DNA from: Brevundimonas diminuta 3F5N
GTDB taxonomy: Bacteria; Pseudomonadota; Alphaproteobacteria; Caulobacterales; Caulobacteraceae
Direction: 5' to 3'
DNA length: 64,000 nt
Assembly: GCF_900163625.1 (NCBI RefSeq)
Contig: NZ_FUIE01000045.1
Span: 25,995-89,994 of the forward strand
Shown here piece by piece: positions 17,020-25,866 of the stretch. Position 1 is the first letter of the stretch, and each line of letters starts with the position of its first letter. The position numbers were made by a program, and so were the translations under genes. The notes below the pieces were generated by a model. That model searched no databases. It was not told the DNA's origin and worked only from the letters and a program-made list of their open reading frames with translations.

Positions 17020-17928
17020 CTAGGCGTCGACCTCGTCCGTCGATTGTCCGCCAAAGCGTTTGCGCAGGCTGCTGACGGCCGATCCGGTCTTTTCTCCAAG
17101 GCCCGAAAACGTTCGGCCGACCTTGGCCAGGGTGAGCGCTCTTTCCTTTTGAAAGACGTCGGCGACGGCGTCGATCGCGAGTTCTTCGCGTTCATCAAGC
17201 ACGCCGTCGGCCTCCATCACTTCGCGAAGGAAGATCAGAAGTTCGGCTTGCATGGCTTCGGCATTGCAATCCGGGCTGGCGGCCTGGAACTGGGCAAGGG
17301 CCGTGGCGACGGCCTTGACGCGCGTCTGGTCGGAGGCGGCTTCGAGGATGTCGAGAGCCGCGGCGACATAGTCGTGGCTGTAGCCCCATTCCTCGGTGAA
17401 GTGACGCTGGATCGTTGCACGTTCCTCCGCCGCAACAGCGCCGTCGATCCTCGCCACCCGCAGCGCCAGCGCGCCGAGGAGGTCGAGTAGCTGCATGCCG
17501 AGGAGGTCGATGGGGGTGTTGATGAAACGAGGAATGGTGTCGACAAACGCCGCCTGCTGGCGCCGAACCAGGCGGTTGACGCCGTAGTAGACGCCTCCGG
17601 AGGCCGCCGCGGCGGCAAGCACCCACCCCACCGGCGTGGCTGCTGCGGCTCCGATGCCGAGCGCCGACAAGACGCCGCCCGAGGCGGTCGAAGCGAAAAA
17701 GGTCGTCGCCACGACCTTTGAGGCGGCCACCGTCGCGCCGGTGGCCGCGACCCCGCCCGTGTCCCAAAGCGATTGAAGGCCATTCTTCAGGCGCAACACG
17801 GCATAGGCGTCTTCGCCAATCCGCAGCCTGCGTTTGAACTTGAGAGGATCCGCGATGACGCCGTCCACTTCGGCGAGGCGCGCGAGTTCGTCGCGATCCT
17901 TGGTCTTGTCGTCCAGCCTGTCGCTCAT
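17020..17928 (-). CDS. TerB-like domain protein with central hydrophobic region
   Basis: 302 residues. The C-terminal half carries two acidic TerB-like helices (RIDGAVAAEERATIQ and VMEADGVLDEREELAI), the pattern of the tellurite-resistance TerB fold, which binds metal in some members. A Gly/Ala-rich hydrophobic segment (about residues 65-120) suggests membrane insertion or attachment. The ATG overlaps the preceding gene's stop in ATGA, so the pair is coupled. A longer open frame extends upstream but is only an overlap with that gene. Role unknown. Confidence 0.75.
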   Translation of the reverse strand: MSDRLDDKTKDRDELARLAEVDGVIADPLKFKRRLRIGEDAYAVLRLKNGLQSLWDTGGVAATGATVAASKVVATTFFASTASGGVLSALGIGAAAATPVGWVLAAAAASGGVYYGVNRLVRRQQAAFVDTIPRFINTPIDLLGMQLLDLLGALALRVARIDGAVAAEERATIQRHFTEEWGYSHDYVAAALDILEAASDQTRVKAVATALAQFQAASPDCNAEAMQAELLIFLREVMEADGVLDEREELAIDAVADVFQKERALTLAKVGRTFSGLGEKTGSAVSSLRKRFGGQSTDEVDA

Positions 17929-18332
17929 CGCATGCCGAAGCTGCGAAACTGGGCTTCCACGCCCGCCATCTTCACCTTCATGGAAACATCCATCATCTCG
18001 TTGAGGGCGCCGAGGCCGATGCCGAGGATGAGAAGGATGGGCGTCAGGAAGGGCGACAGAATAGGCCCGAGGCCGGGAATGGAGTGGACGAGGAATGACA
18101 TGACGAGGGCCGCCGCCACGCCAAGGGCTATGCTGGGGTAGGCTTTCGCGAAGTCGAAGACGACCTCCAGGATTTTTGACCCCACCTGGATGATCTTGTC
18201 GCCGACGACCAGGGTCGCCTCGAGCAGTTTCTCTAGCAGAACCTTGATGTCGGCAGGCGCATCCAGACGCTCGATGCGCCGCCTTAGGACGGCCTTGTCG
18301 ACCAAGGGTGTCGGGTCTTGCGGGGGTAGCAT
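17925..18332 (-). CDS. Small membrane protein coupled to TerB-like gene
   Basis: 135 residues from the ATG at 18332, which has AGGA about 7 bases before it; the frame continues upstream to 18467 without support. An N-terminal amphipathic region (LLEKLLEATLVVGDKII) is followed by two transmembrane segments (ALGVAAALVMSFLV and FLTPILLILGIGLGAL). It overlaps the TerB-like gene by four bases, so the products probably act together at the inner membrane. Confidence 0.7.
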   Translation of the reverse strand: MLPPQDPTPLVDKAVLRRRIERLDAPADIKVLLEKLLEATLVVGDKIIQVGSKILEVVFDFAKAYPSIALGVAAALVMSFLVHSIPGLGPILSPFLTPILLILGIGLGALNEMMDVSMKVKMAGVEAQFRSFGMR

Positions 18333-18499
18333 GGCGAGTTCCTGGATATCGGCGCTCAGCGAGTTTAGCCTTGTCCGACTTCCAAGCGCTACTGTGCGGT
18401 TGAGCCATGCACAACCTGGATCAATCGGCATGACGGCGTCAGGTCCGCTGGGCGAAAAGAGAGGCATGTCATGGATGAGAGTTCTGTACGGGGGAGGAT

Positions 18500-18958
18500 G
18501 TGAGGCGAACCTATACGTTCGAAGAGCGCTATGAGCGGGCCTGCCTTCGCGCCGCGATGAACATCCGCGGGCTCTGGGAGGAGAAGGGGAGTTCGGACAC
18601 GCGTTTAATCGAGGGGTTGCTTCTTCCTGATGAGTTCACGGTCGTTGGTCGTTCGCTCGCCTTCAGCGAGCGGGGGCGGCGCGAGCACGTCATTCCCAGG
18701 CTGATTGTGATCAAGGCGGTTCACGACATGTTGGAGCGCGGCGCGACAGATGCTCAGATCGCCGGCTTCATCCGTGATCACGTCAAGATCGTCATGATCT
18801 CCGACGAGGAATGTTCACGGCTCGATCGAAAGGACCAACTCGGCTTGCGTCAGCGCATGCCGGCGGGGTGGGTTTTCGGCGACGACATATTCGCCCGGCT
18901 GACAGCCGCCGAAATCGCATGGGCGTCGACGACCGAGGTTGACGTCTTGGTCGGTTAA
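18500..18958 (+). CDS. Unknown protein, HNH-like pattern
   Basis: 152 residues from a GTG with GGGGAGGA directly before it. The stretch REHVIPRLIVIKAVHDML, the later EECSRLDRKDQLGLRQRMP and FGDDIFARL resemble a group of small HNH-type proteins that have a histidine-rich first strand and an EEDxxLN...LRSRMP segment. The full HNH metal set is not certain, so nuclease activity is a suggestion only. The next gene starts 17 bases later. Confidence 0.65.
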   Translation: MRRTYTFEERYERACLRAAMNIRGLWEEKGSSDTRLIEGLLLPDEFTVVGRSLAFSERGRREHVIPRLIVIKAVHDMLERGATDAQIAGFIRDHVKIVMISDEECSRLDRKDQLGLRQRMPAGWVFGDDIFARLTAAEIAWASTTEVDVLVG

Positions 18959-18975
18959 AGGGCGAGGTTGAAGAC

Positions 18976-19455
18976 GTGGAAGGGAAGTCGGTGATGGGGG
19001 AGCGAATGCTCGCGGGCGGATGGACCTATGAGCGCTTGGCGGCCAAGACCGCCGAGGAGCGCTTTAATGTGTGGCTGAACGCCAAGGCGAAGGACGCCTT
19101 TGACGCTCAAGAACTGGCCCGATTCATAGAGGATTCGGGCTTGGACTATGCGCCGACGGGCGGGATCAGCATGTCTGATCCGCGTGTTCTGGAAATGCGC
19201 GACGTCATTGAATCGCCGGAGGGCGTCGCCGCCTGCCTCAGGGCGACCGCTGACGGTCTGCCCGCCCTGGCTGGCGTCGAGCCGATGATCGTCGCGCGGA
19301 TGAAGACGCGCTATGGTTCATTCAGCCAGATGACGGTTACGGCGGGATCGATCGTCGGCGAACTCATGCTCGGCAAGGGCTACAGGATCGCTTCGCAGAA
19401 GAAGATGCCGGTCGGGTCCGTGGCCAAGACGGCAGCCTTTTGGGAGATCCGCTAG
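18976..19455 (+). CDS. Unknown protein
   Basis: 159 residues; the ATG at 18994 (MGERMLAGGW) is an alternative start. Soluble, no signal peptide. Segments FNVWLNAKAKDAFDAQELA and VAKTAAFWEIR at the C-terminus are the most ordered-looking parts. It is 17 bases after the HNH-like gene and probably co-transcribed with it. No family recognised. Confidence 0.65.
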   Translation: MEGKSVMGERMLAGGWTYERLAAKTAEERFNVWLNAKAKDAFDAQELARFIEDSGLDYAPTGGISMSDPRVLEMRDVIESPEGVAACLRATADGLPALAGVEPMIVARMKTRYGSFSQMTVTAGSIVGELMLGKGYRIASQKKMPVGSVAKTAAFWEIR

Positions 19456-19501
19456 GGAGTTTCGGCGAACTCGGCGCGAATCTGGTTCACGTCGTATTGC
19501 T

Positions 19502-20326
19502 CTATGGCCACTGGAAGCGTGCGATCGCTCGAGCGACCGTTGCGCAGTCGTCGGGCGATCGGCCCGACGCTTGTTGTTGAGCATGGTATTGGCCCTGTTG
19601 CGTCAACATCGGCAGCAGCGTCCGCTGCGCAGCGGAACCGGGGGGCGCCACGCGGTCGAGCCAAACGCCGACGCGTCGTGCGGGCTCAGAGACATCGACG
19701 CCGCAAGCCGCGCCTCGGCCAATCAGCACGGCGTAGGTGCTGACACGATCAATGTGATCATACATCGGATCAGAGGCGGAGGCGGGCGCCGCCATATTCG
19801 AGAGGGGCTGGGCTTCGTGGCTGGCAGGAAGGCGAGTGTCCCGTTCCGTGCGCGCGATTTCCCAAGGCACCGCCTGACCATTCCGCACCAGCGTGAGACC
19901 TTCGGCGCAGTCGGCAGGACCGTTAGAAATTGTATGCTCAATTGGAGCGTTTGACCAAACCACGATTGAGAAGGAACGAGCGGGGCCTCCAGTCTTTGGT
20001 TGCGCCGTGCCGCAGTACTCGGTTCGCTGGCTCCCAGACGTATCGACGGCGTCGATGACGGTGAGGGGGGATCCGTTGCGCGCCGAAAGAAAGGCTTCGA
20101 TCTGGCGCTGAATATAGGCGCTGTCAGCTTCCACCCCTGCAGGCGGTTCGCTTCCGATCTCAACGAGGTCAGGCACCCCATCTGAAGCGTGGATGGGTTG
20201 AACGATGGGCGCTGCCGTGGCGGCCGGGGACGGCTCGGCGGGTTTCGGCAGGACTAGCAGGGCCGCCACGCCGACCACGGCAAAAACGCCTCCACCATAA
20301 ATCGCGAGTTCCTTGAACGAAATCAT
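19502..20326 (-). CDS. Membrane-anchored periplasmic protein of unknown function
   Basis: 274 residues. One N-terminal transmembrane anchor (about residues 7-27, FKELAIYGGGVFAVVGVAAL) is followed by an Ala/Pro-rich linker and a periplasmic domain with four or five Cys, some likely in disulfides (EYCGTAQ, PADCAEG, AACGVDV, DDCATVA). It ends in a Gln/His-rich stretch. It converges on the unknown gene at 19.0-19.5 kb and stands alone. No family recognised. Confidence 0.65.
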   Translation of the reverse strand: MISFKELAIYGGGVFAVVGVAALLVLPKPAEPSPAATAAPIVQPIHASDGVPDLVEIGSEPPAGVEADSAYIQRQIEAFLSARNGSPLTVIDAVDTSGSQRTEYCGTAQPKTGGPARSFSIVVWSNAPIEHTISNGPADCAEGLTLVRNGQAVPWEIARTERDTRLPASHEAQPLSNMAAPASASDPMYDHIDRVSTYAVLIGRGAACGVDVSEPARRVGVWLDRVAPPGSAAQRTLLPMLTQQGQYHAQQQASGRSPDDCATVARAIARFQWP

Positions 20327-20579
20327 GAGCCCCCTCCGTTATTCGTGCAGGTTGCGCGGCATCCGGTAAGGCGGCGTCAATGGCCGTGGTTAATCCCCGG
20401 CTGGTTGGAGCAAACTCCCAAGCGTGGTTCACCCGGGTGGCTGCTTGATTCAGGATCTTGCTCGGCATGCGTCCGAAGGTGACGCAGTTATGTCGGACTA
20501 GGAATGCTTGGTTGAGCCGCCGGGTCTCTCAAGCATCGTTGAGCGACTTGGTCCGGGTCGGGGGAGGGAAGCTGGGAGC

Positions 20580-22109
20580 ATGGATCAAGTTACGGATGCT
20601 GTAGGCGGGTGTGGTGCAGTTCAGTCGAACGAGCGCCGGCGTTACGGGCTGTCGAAGTCAAAGATCGCGGCCTTTGAGCAGTGCCCGCGGAAGCTTTGGC
20701 TGGCTAGGCACAGGCCGGACCTGGCTATCGCCGATGACGGGGCTGAAGCCCGCTTCGCCACCGGCCATGAGGTCGGCGAACTCGCCTGCGGCCTGCTGCC
20801 GACAGGGGTGATGGTCGAGGCCGAGCCTGACCTGGCCGCCGCTGTCGCGCGGACGCGCGAGCTCATCGACGGCGGTTGGTCCGAGCCCATCTTCGAGGCG
20901 ACCTTCGAGCACGACGGCGTGCTGGTGCGGGTGGACGTGCTGTCGCCTGGTTCGGACGGTTGGGCCATCGCCGAGGTGAAGAGTTCGGCGGGGGTGAAGG
21001 ATTATCATCTTGGCGACTTGGCGACCCAGGTGTGGGTCGTAACCCAGGCCGGGACGCCGGTGTCGTCAGCCTGCATCCGTCATATCGACAGCCACTTCCG
21101 GCTGGAACGCGAGGGCGAATACGAAGGCCTGTTTCGGGACGCCGATTGTCTCGCGGCTCTGGGGGATCGCATCGCTGATCGCTCGAGGATCGTCGCTGAA
21201 GCGAGGGCCGTGCTGGCGGGCGACGAACCTGACGTCGGCACGGGCGAACACTGCAGCCGCCCGTTCGTCTGCGAGTTTTCGAGCTACTGCACCCGGAACG
21301 ACCCGCCTGGACCTGAGTGGCCGATCAGCCTCTTGCCGCGTACGGGCAGGGCGGCGGCCGCGGAGTGGGCCCAGGAGGGCCTGTATGATCTTCGAGACCT
21401 GCCGTCGGGCGCCTTGACCAATGCAGTGCATGAGCGCGTGCGTCAGGCCACGGTGACGGGGGAGGTCTATCATGATCGCCAGGGTGCGATTGAAGCGACG
21501 CGCGGTTGGGCCTGGCCGCGGGCCTATCTCGACTTCGAGACCATAGGACCGGCCGTGCCGCGCTGGATCGGCGCCAGGCCCTTCCAGCAGATCCCGTTTC
21601 AGTTTTCGTGTCACATCGAGTCCGAAGCCGGCGAACTCGCCCATTCGGGCTTCCTGTCCATCGACGGCGGCGATCCGCGGCGGGCGTGCGCCGAGGCTCT
21701 GGTCGCGCTTCTGAGCGGCGAACGCTGCGGTTCGATCATCGCCTATAACGCCTCGTTCGAGAAACGCTGCGTCCGAGACCTGGCGGAGGTCTTTCCCGAC
21801 CTGGCCGAGGCCCTGCTCGAGATCGAAGCCAAGATCGTCGATCTCCTGCCGGTGACGCGCAACTTCTATTATCACCGTGATCAGCGCGGGAGTTGGTCGA
21901 TCAAGGCGGTGTTGCCCACGGTCGCGCCTGAACTCGCCTATGGCGATCTCGAGGTGAAGGACGGCGGCGCGGCGCAGCAGGCCTGGTTCGAGGCGGCCGG
22001 GCCCGAGACCAGCGAGGCGCGCCGGGAGCAGTGGAGGGCGGGCTTGGAAGCCTATTGTGAGCGCGACACCCAGGCGATGATCGTCTTGCTGACGCGGCTG
22101 ACGGCCTAG
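20580..22109 (+). CDS. Cas4-like PD-(D/E)XK nuclease fused to DUF2779 (RNase H-like)
   Basis: 509 residues from the ATG at 20580 (GGGAGG upstream). The N-terminal half is a Cas4/RecB-type nuclease with an iron-sulfur cysteine set (Cys35 in FEQCPRK; Cys225, Cys231 and Cys237 in GEHCSRPFVCEFSSYC) and catalytic Glu132-x-Lys134 in IAEVKSS. The C-terminal half is DUF2779, with an exonuclease-like DFE motif (318-320 in AYLDFETIG), YNASFEK and a closing YCERDTQAM, the pattern of DEDD 3'-5' exonucleases. Two nuclease folds in one chain suggest DNA repair or defence; the exact role is unknown. Confidence 0.85.
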   Translation: MDQVTDAVGGCGAVQSNERRRYGLSKSKIAAFEQCPRKLWLARHRPDLAIADDGAEARFATGHEVGELACGLLPTGVMVEAEPDLAAAVARTRELIDGGWSEPIFEATFEHDGVLVRVDVLSPGSDGWAIAEVKSSAGVKDYHLGDLATQVWVVTQAGTPVSSACIRHIDSHFRLEREGEYEGLFRDADCLAALGDRIADRSRIVAEARAVLAGDEPDVGTGEHCSRPFVCEFSSYCTRNDPPGPEWPISLLPRTGRAAAAEWAQEGLYDLRDLPSGALTNAVHERVRQATVTGEVYHDRQGAIEATRGWAWPRAYLDFETIGPAVPRWIGARPFQQIPFQFSCHIESEAGELAHSGFLSIDGGDPRRACAEALVALLSGERCGSIIAYNASFEKRCVRDLAEVFPDLAEALLEIEAKIVDLLPVTRNFYYHRDQRGSWSIKAVLPTVAPELAYGDLEVKDGGAAQQAWFEAAGPETSEARREQWRAGLEAYCERDTQAMIVLLTRLTA

Positions 22110-22201
22110 GCCGCGATCGACGGACTAGGAGAAATACTTACAGACTTGCCACTTGCAGCTGCGCTGTGGCACATCGAGCGTTGCTATTTCGGGGTGCAAT
22201 A

Positions 22202-23140
22202 ATGACAATTTTTCAAAAGGTTTGCGCCGCATCCGCGGCGCTGGCCTTGGCGACGGGCGCAGGCCTGGCCACGCCTGTTTGGGCGACGGATGCGGCCGCC
22301 GTTCAGGCCGAGACGGTTCAGCGAGCAGGACTCAAGCGGCGGGTCGCCGTGGGGCGCTTCACCAACAGCACCCCCTATGGGCGGCTGCTGCAGTCACCGG
22401 GCCAAGCGGATCCGATCGCGACCCAGGCCGGCGACATGCTGGTCAACGCCTTGACGGCGTCGCAGCACTTCTTCGTCTTCGAGCGGGCCGATCTGACGGC
22501 CTTGAACGCCGAGCGGGTGATCTCCGACGCGACCGCGCAGAACCTGGTGGGCGTCGACGCCCTGCTGCTGGGGTCGGTCACCCAGCTGGGGCGTCGCAAC
22601 GAGGGCAAGGACGGGTTCCTGAACTCACAGCGACGCCAGGCGGTCAACGCCACCGTCGAGATCCGACTGGTCGACGTGAGGACCGGACGCGTCTTCTTCT
22701 CCACCTCCGGGTCGGGGGAAGCCACGACCGAGACCGGCGAGGTCGCCGGCTTCGGCACGCGCGCGGGCTACGACTCCACGCTGAACGACCGCGCCATCGC
22801 CGCGGCGATCGCCGACACCATGACCAATGTGATCAACCAACTGCAGCAACGCGCCTGGTTTACCGACGTCCTGCGGGTATCGGGCGACACGGTCTTCGTC
22901 AGCGGCGGGCCCAGCCAGGGCCTTCGTGCGGGTGATCGGTTCCGCGTCGAAACGCCGGGCGAAATCGTGGTCAGCGGGCAGTCGGGCCTGCCCATCACCC
23001 TGCCGGGCGCCGTGGTGGCCGAGATCGAACTGACCGGATTCTTCGGCGACAGCCCCGATACGGAAGGCGCTACGGCACGCGTGGTCAGCGGCGCCCTGCC
23101 TCAAAACATCACCGGCCTGCGGGTCACGGAGTTCAAATAA
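22202..23140 (+). CDS. CsgG/HfaB-family outer-membrane secretion protein
   Basis: 312 residues from the ATG at 22202, giving a normal Sec signal peptide (cleavage after PVWA). The body has the CsgG pattern: RRVAVGRFTNSTPYG, then DALLLGSVTQLG and VRTGRVFFSTSGSGEA. CsgG forms the outer-membrane pore for curli; HfaB is the Caulobacter holdfast-anchor homologue. No lipobox Cys is seen, unlike E. coli CsgG. The C-terminal SGGPSQGLRAGDRFRV looks like the beta domain of this group. It opens a four-gene operon of envelope proteins. Confidence 0.88.
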   Translation: MTIFQKVCAASAALALATGAGLATPVWATDAAAVQAETVQRAGLKRRVAVGRFTNSTPYGRLLQSPGQADPIATQAGDMLVNALTASQHFFVFERADLTALNAERVISDATAQNLVGVDALLLGSVTQLGRRNEGKDGFLNSQRRQAVNATVEIRLVDVRTGRVFFSTSGSGEATTETGEVAGFGTRAGYDSTLNDRAIAAAIADTMTNVINQLQQRAWFTDVLRVSGDTVFVSGGPSQGLRAGDRFRVETPGEIVVSGQSGLPITLPGAVVAEIELTGFFGDSPDTEGATARVVSGALPQNITGLRVTEFK

Positions 23141-23445
23141 TGATGATGAAGAATGCAGCCATCGTCGCGCTCTGCGCGGCGATGTTGAGCGGCTGCGTGC
23201 AGAACTACGCTACACGCGAGGTGGCCCAGGGCGCAGCGGCCGGCAGCCTGACGGTCGCCAACGCCCCTCAGGATGCACGCCTCTTGGTCGATGGGCGCGA
23301 TCTCGGATCCCTGGCGGAGCTCAAGGGGGGAGCCGCGCTGACGCCGGGCCGCCATGAAGTCGTCATTCAACAGGCGGGCCGACGCCTGCACGCCCAGGTC
23401 GTGATGGTGGCGGCCGGCGCCCGGGTGGAGGTCGTAGTCCCATGA
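23140..23445 (+). CDS. Small lipoprotein, CsgG operon
   Basis: 101 residues with a lipobox (MLSGC). The mature part (SLTVANAPQDARLLVDGRDL, then TPGRHEVVI) resembles a small PEGA-like beta domain. Its start overlaps the CsgG stop and its end overlaps the next gene in ATGA, so translation is coupled. Likely periplasmic or outer-membrane partner of the CsgG homologue. Confidence 0.8.
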   Translation: MMMKNAAIVALCAAMLSGCVQNYATREVAQGAAAGSLTVANAPQDARLLVDGRDLGSLAELKGGAALTPGRHEVVIQQAGRRLHAQVVMVAAGARVEVVVP

Positions 23446-23807
23446 GGAAGCTTGCAGGCATTGCGGCTCTGGCCGCGCTCATGGCCGTGGCGGCGTGCGC
23501 GCCGACGACTCGGTTCGAATGGGGCGCCTATGAGCCGGCGCTCTACGCCTATGCTCAAAACCCTGAGCGCCGGGACGTCTACAAGACGGCCCTGGAGCAG
23601 GCGATCGAACGCGGCCGTGCGCGGGACGCGGTAGCGCCCGGGCTTCTGGCTGAGTTGGGCCACCTGCGCCTGGAAGAGGGCGACACGGCTGAAGCCGTCA
23701 AGCTGTTTCAGGAGGAGCGCACGCGCTTCCCTGAATCGGCGCAGTTCATGGACCGGATCATCGCCCAGGTCGGCGATGGAACCGCAGCGGCCGGGGGGCG
23801 AAACTGA
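23442..23807 (+). CDS. DUF4810 lipoprotein
   Basis: 121 residues with lipobox VAAC. The mature start RFEWGAYEPALYAYAQNPE matches DUF4810, small lipoproteins nearly always found between CsgG and DUF799 genes. The helical C-terminal part (LRLEEGDTAEAVKLFQEER) is TPR-like. Coupled by short overlaps on both sides. Confidence 0.85.
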   Translation: MRKLAGIAALAALMAVAACAPTTRFEWGAYEPALYAYAQNPERRDVYKTALEQAIERGRARDAVAPGLLAELGHLRLEEGDTAEAVKLFQEERTRFPESAQFMDRIIAQVGDGTAAAGGRN

Positions 23808-24487
23808 TGCGACTTCGCAAGATGATCACGGTCGCCGCCGTGGCGACCGGCGCCGCCCTGCTGACGGCTTGCGTCACGGCCCCGACGCCCAAGAGCTATG
23901 CGAGCTTCAGGGCCGCCAATCCGCGCAGCGTGCTGGTTGTTCCGGCGCTGAACTCGACGGTCAATGTGGACGCGGCGGACTACTTCGTCTCGACCATTTC
24001 CCGCCCGGTGGCGGAGCGCGGCTACTACGTCTTCCCCGCCCATATGGTGAAGCGTTTGCTGGATGACGAGGGCCTGTCGGACGCGGGCCTGGTGCACCAG
24101 GCGGACGCCTCTCAGTTCGGGGCCCTGTTCGGTTGCGACACGGTGATGTTCGTCGAGATCCAGAAGTGGGAGTCGCAGTACGTCGTCATTTCGACCTCCA
24201 CCAATGTGGAGTTCGCCTACACCCTGAAGAGCTGCCGTACCGGAGAGGTCCTGTGGTCGAACAACCAGGCCCTGTCCTACAGCCCGCAAGCTTCGAGTTC
24301 GGGAAATCCGCTCGCTGATCTGCTGGTCCAAGCCATTGTTTCGGCGATCGAGAAGGCCAAGCCTAATTATATTCCCTTGACCCAGCAGGCCAACCTCCTG
24401 GCCACCCATGTGGTCGGGCAGGGCTTGCCAGCGGGACCCTATCTGCCGGCTCAACACCAGACTGACCAAAAGTCTTTCCCCAACTAG
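23807..24487 (+). CDS. DUF799 (GNA1162-like) lipoprotein
   Basis: 226 residues with lipobox LTAC. The body (PRSVLVVPALNSTVNVDAAD, GYYVFPAHMVKRLL, DTVMFVEIQKWES) matches DUF799, the family of meningococcal GNA1162, with a CsgG/TolB-N-like fold. It is the last gene of the CsgG operon; a terminator follows 9 bases after the stop. The operon probably builds an outer-membrane complex, but its cargo is unknown. Confidence 0.88.
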   Translation: MRLRKMITVAAVATGAALLTACVTAPTPKSYASFRAANPRSVLVVPALNSTVNVDAADYFVSTISRPVAERGYYVFPAHMVKRLLDDEGLSDAGLVHQADASQFGALFGCDTVMFVEIQKWESQYVVISTSTNVEFAYTLKSCRTGEVLWSNNQALSYSPQASSSGNPLADLLVQAIVSAIEKAKPNYIPLTQQANLLATHVVGQGLPAGPYLPAQHQTDQKSFPN

Positions 24488-24496
24488 GGGAGGACG

Positions 24497-24525
24497 GGGC
24501 CGATCCCTTGAGGATCGGCCCTCTT
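24497..24525 (+). terminator. Terminator of the CsgG operon
   Basis: A perfect 10-bp stem (GGGCCGATCC with GGATCGGCCC) with a 5-base loop, 9 bases after the DUF799 stop codon. The trailing T run is weak (TCTTGG). Confidence 0.75.
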
Positions 24526-24609
24526 GGTTCAATCTCGATTTTGATGGCTTGAGGCCGCTCCGGGCGGCTGGCCTTTGGCGCTGTCTGGGCCGAGTAGGAA
24601 GAGGATGCT

Positions 24610-25797
24610 ATGAAGCTCCAGCTTCTTGAAGAAGTCAGTACGCGCCTGGTTGCGCTTCGCCATGCCAGGGCGGCCTTCAGCCGTCGCCTAGCGCCGGACT
24701 TCAGCGTGTTCGACTTCATTCAGAAGAACGAACTCATGCTGTCGCGGATGCTCGCTTGGCTTCTCGATCCGCGGGGCTCTCACGCCCAAGGCCCGGTGTT
24801 TCTCAACGAGTTCGTGCGGCTCGTTGCACCCGATCTCGAGGTCGATCCGGTCGCGTCCGGCTCGGTGCTCTTGGAGGCCCAATGCGGCGATCGCAGGCGT
24901 ATCGACATCTTGGTGGAATACGGCCGCTCGGCGATAGCGATCGAGAACAAGCCATACGCGTCCGATCAGGACGGTCAGTTACAACATTACCTGACCTACC
25001 TCCGGGGCTATGACGACGGCAGGTTGATCTATCTTACGGGCTCCGCCGAGCGTCTGCCGGGTGAGCATAGCCTCGGAGCTAAGGCGCGAACGGCCTCCGT
25101 CGAGGACGGCCGACTCATCATCATGAGCTACGCGGACCTACATCCCTGGCTCGCAGCTTGCCGCGGCCTTTCAGAATCGGAGCGCGTGCGAAGTTTTATC
25201 GATGATTTTCAACGATTTATTCTGACTCAATTTGAAGGTGTGACAGATATGACTGAGCAGGCGATGTTGATTGAACAGATGACCTGTGACGCTCAGCGTG
25301 TCGCCGCCGCCGCTAAAATCGCCATCAGTTGGCGTGAAGCCCAGCGCGTTCTGGTCGATAAGTTGCGAGATCAGGTGGCGCATGCCGTTCCTGAGGGCTG
25401 GACCGTTTCTGGCGAATGGTCTCGAGCAAAGAACTCCCATGTCGATATCATGAACCCCGAATGGGCGCCGCTTGCCTTCCGGGTCGTGTTCGACGCGGGA
25501 AACTTCAACGAGTTCGCCTACGGGCTCATCAGGCCGAAATCTCGTAAGCCCGTCTTGGAGGCGCTTAAAGGAGTTCTGGACGCCCAGGTGGGCGAGGGAA
25601 GCCGGCATGCGCCAGTCGATGAGTGGGCTTGGTGGCGCTACACATCGACGGATGATCCGATGCTGCCCGTCGCATGCAACTGGGATACGGCCAGCGAACC
25701 GTGGCAGGGCGTCGCCGATGGCAGTCTGGCTGGCAAGATCGTTGCAGCCGGCAAGCGCGTGCTTGATGTCGCGAGAGCAGCGCCGTTGGGCGGTTAG
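24610..25797 (+). CDS. PD-(D/E)XK nuclease-superfamily protein (PDDEXK_4 type)
   Basis: 395 residues. The N-terminal 130 residues hold the catalytic pattern: helix ELMLSRMLAWLLDP, Asp99 in RIDILVEY, Glu112-Asn-Lys114 in IAIENKPYASD, then a Gln/Tyr helix. This fits the PDDEXK_4 group, which is often linked to defence or mobile DNA. The C-terminal half is unrelated to anything I know. It stands alone after the CsgG operon terminator. Nuclease activity is predicted from the motif. Confidence 0.8.
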   Translation: MKLQLLEEVSTRLVALRHARAAFSRRLAPDFSVFDFIQKNELMLSRMLAWLLDPRGSHAQGPVFLNEFVRLVAPDLEVDPVASGSVLLEAQCGDRRRIDILVEYGRSAIAIENKPYASDQDGQLQHYLTYLRGYDDGRLIYLTGSAERLPGEHSLGAKARTASVEDGRLIIMSYADLHPWLAACRGLSESERVRSFIDDFQRFILTQFEGVTDMTEQAMLIEQMTCDAQRVAAAAKIAISWREAQRVLVDKLRDQVAHAVPEGWTVSGEWSRAKNSHVDIMNPEWAPLAFRVVFDAGNFNEFAYGLIRPKSRKPVLEALKGVLDAQVGEGSRHAPVDEWAWWRYTSTDDPMLPVACNWDTASEPWQGVADGSLAGKIVAAGKRVLDVARAAPLGG

Positions 25798-25866
25798 CAG
25801 CGAGAAACGGTCCACACGTGCGGCGGTTCTTTTCGCCGCCAGAACAGAAATCAAAGAGTAGAAAGT

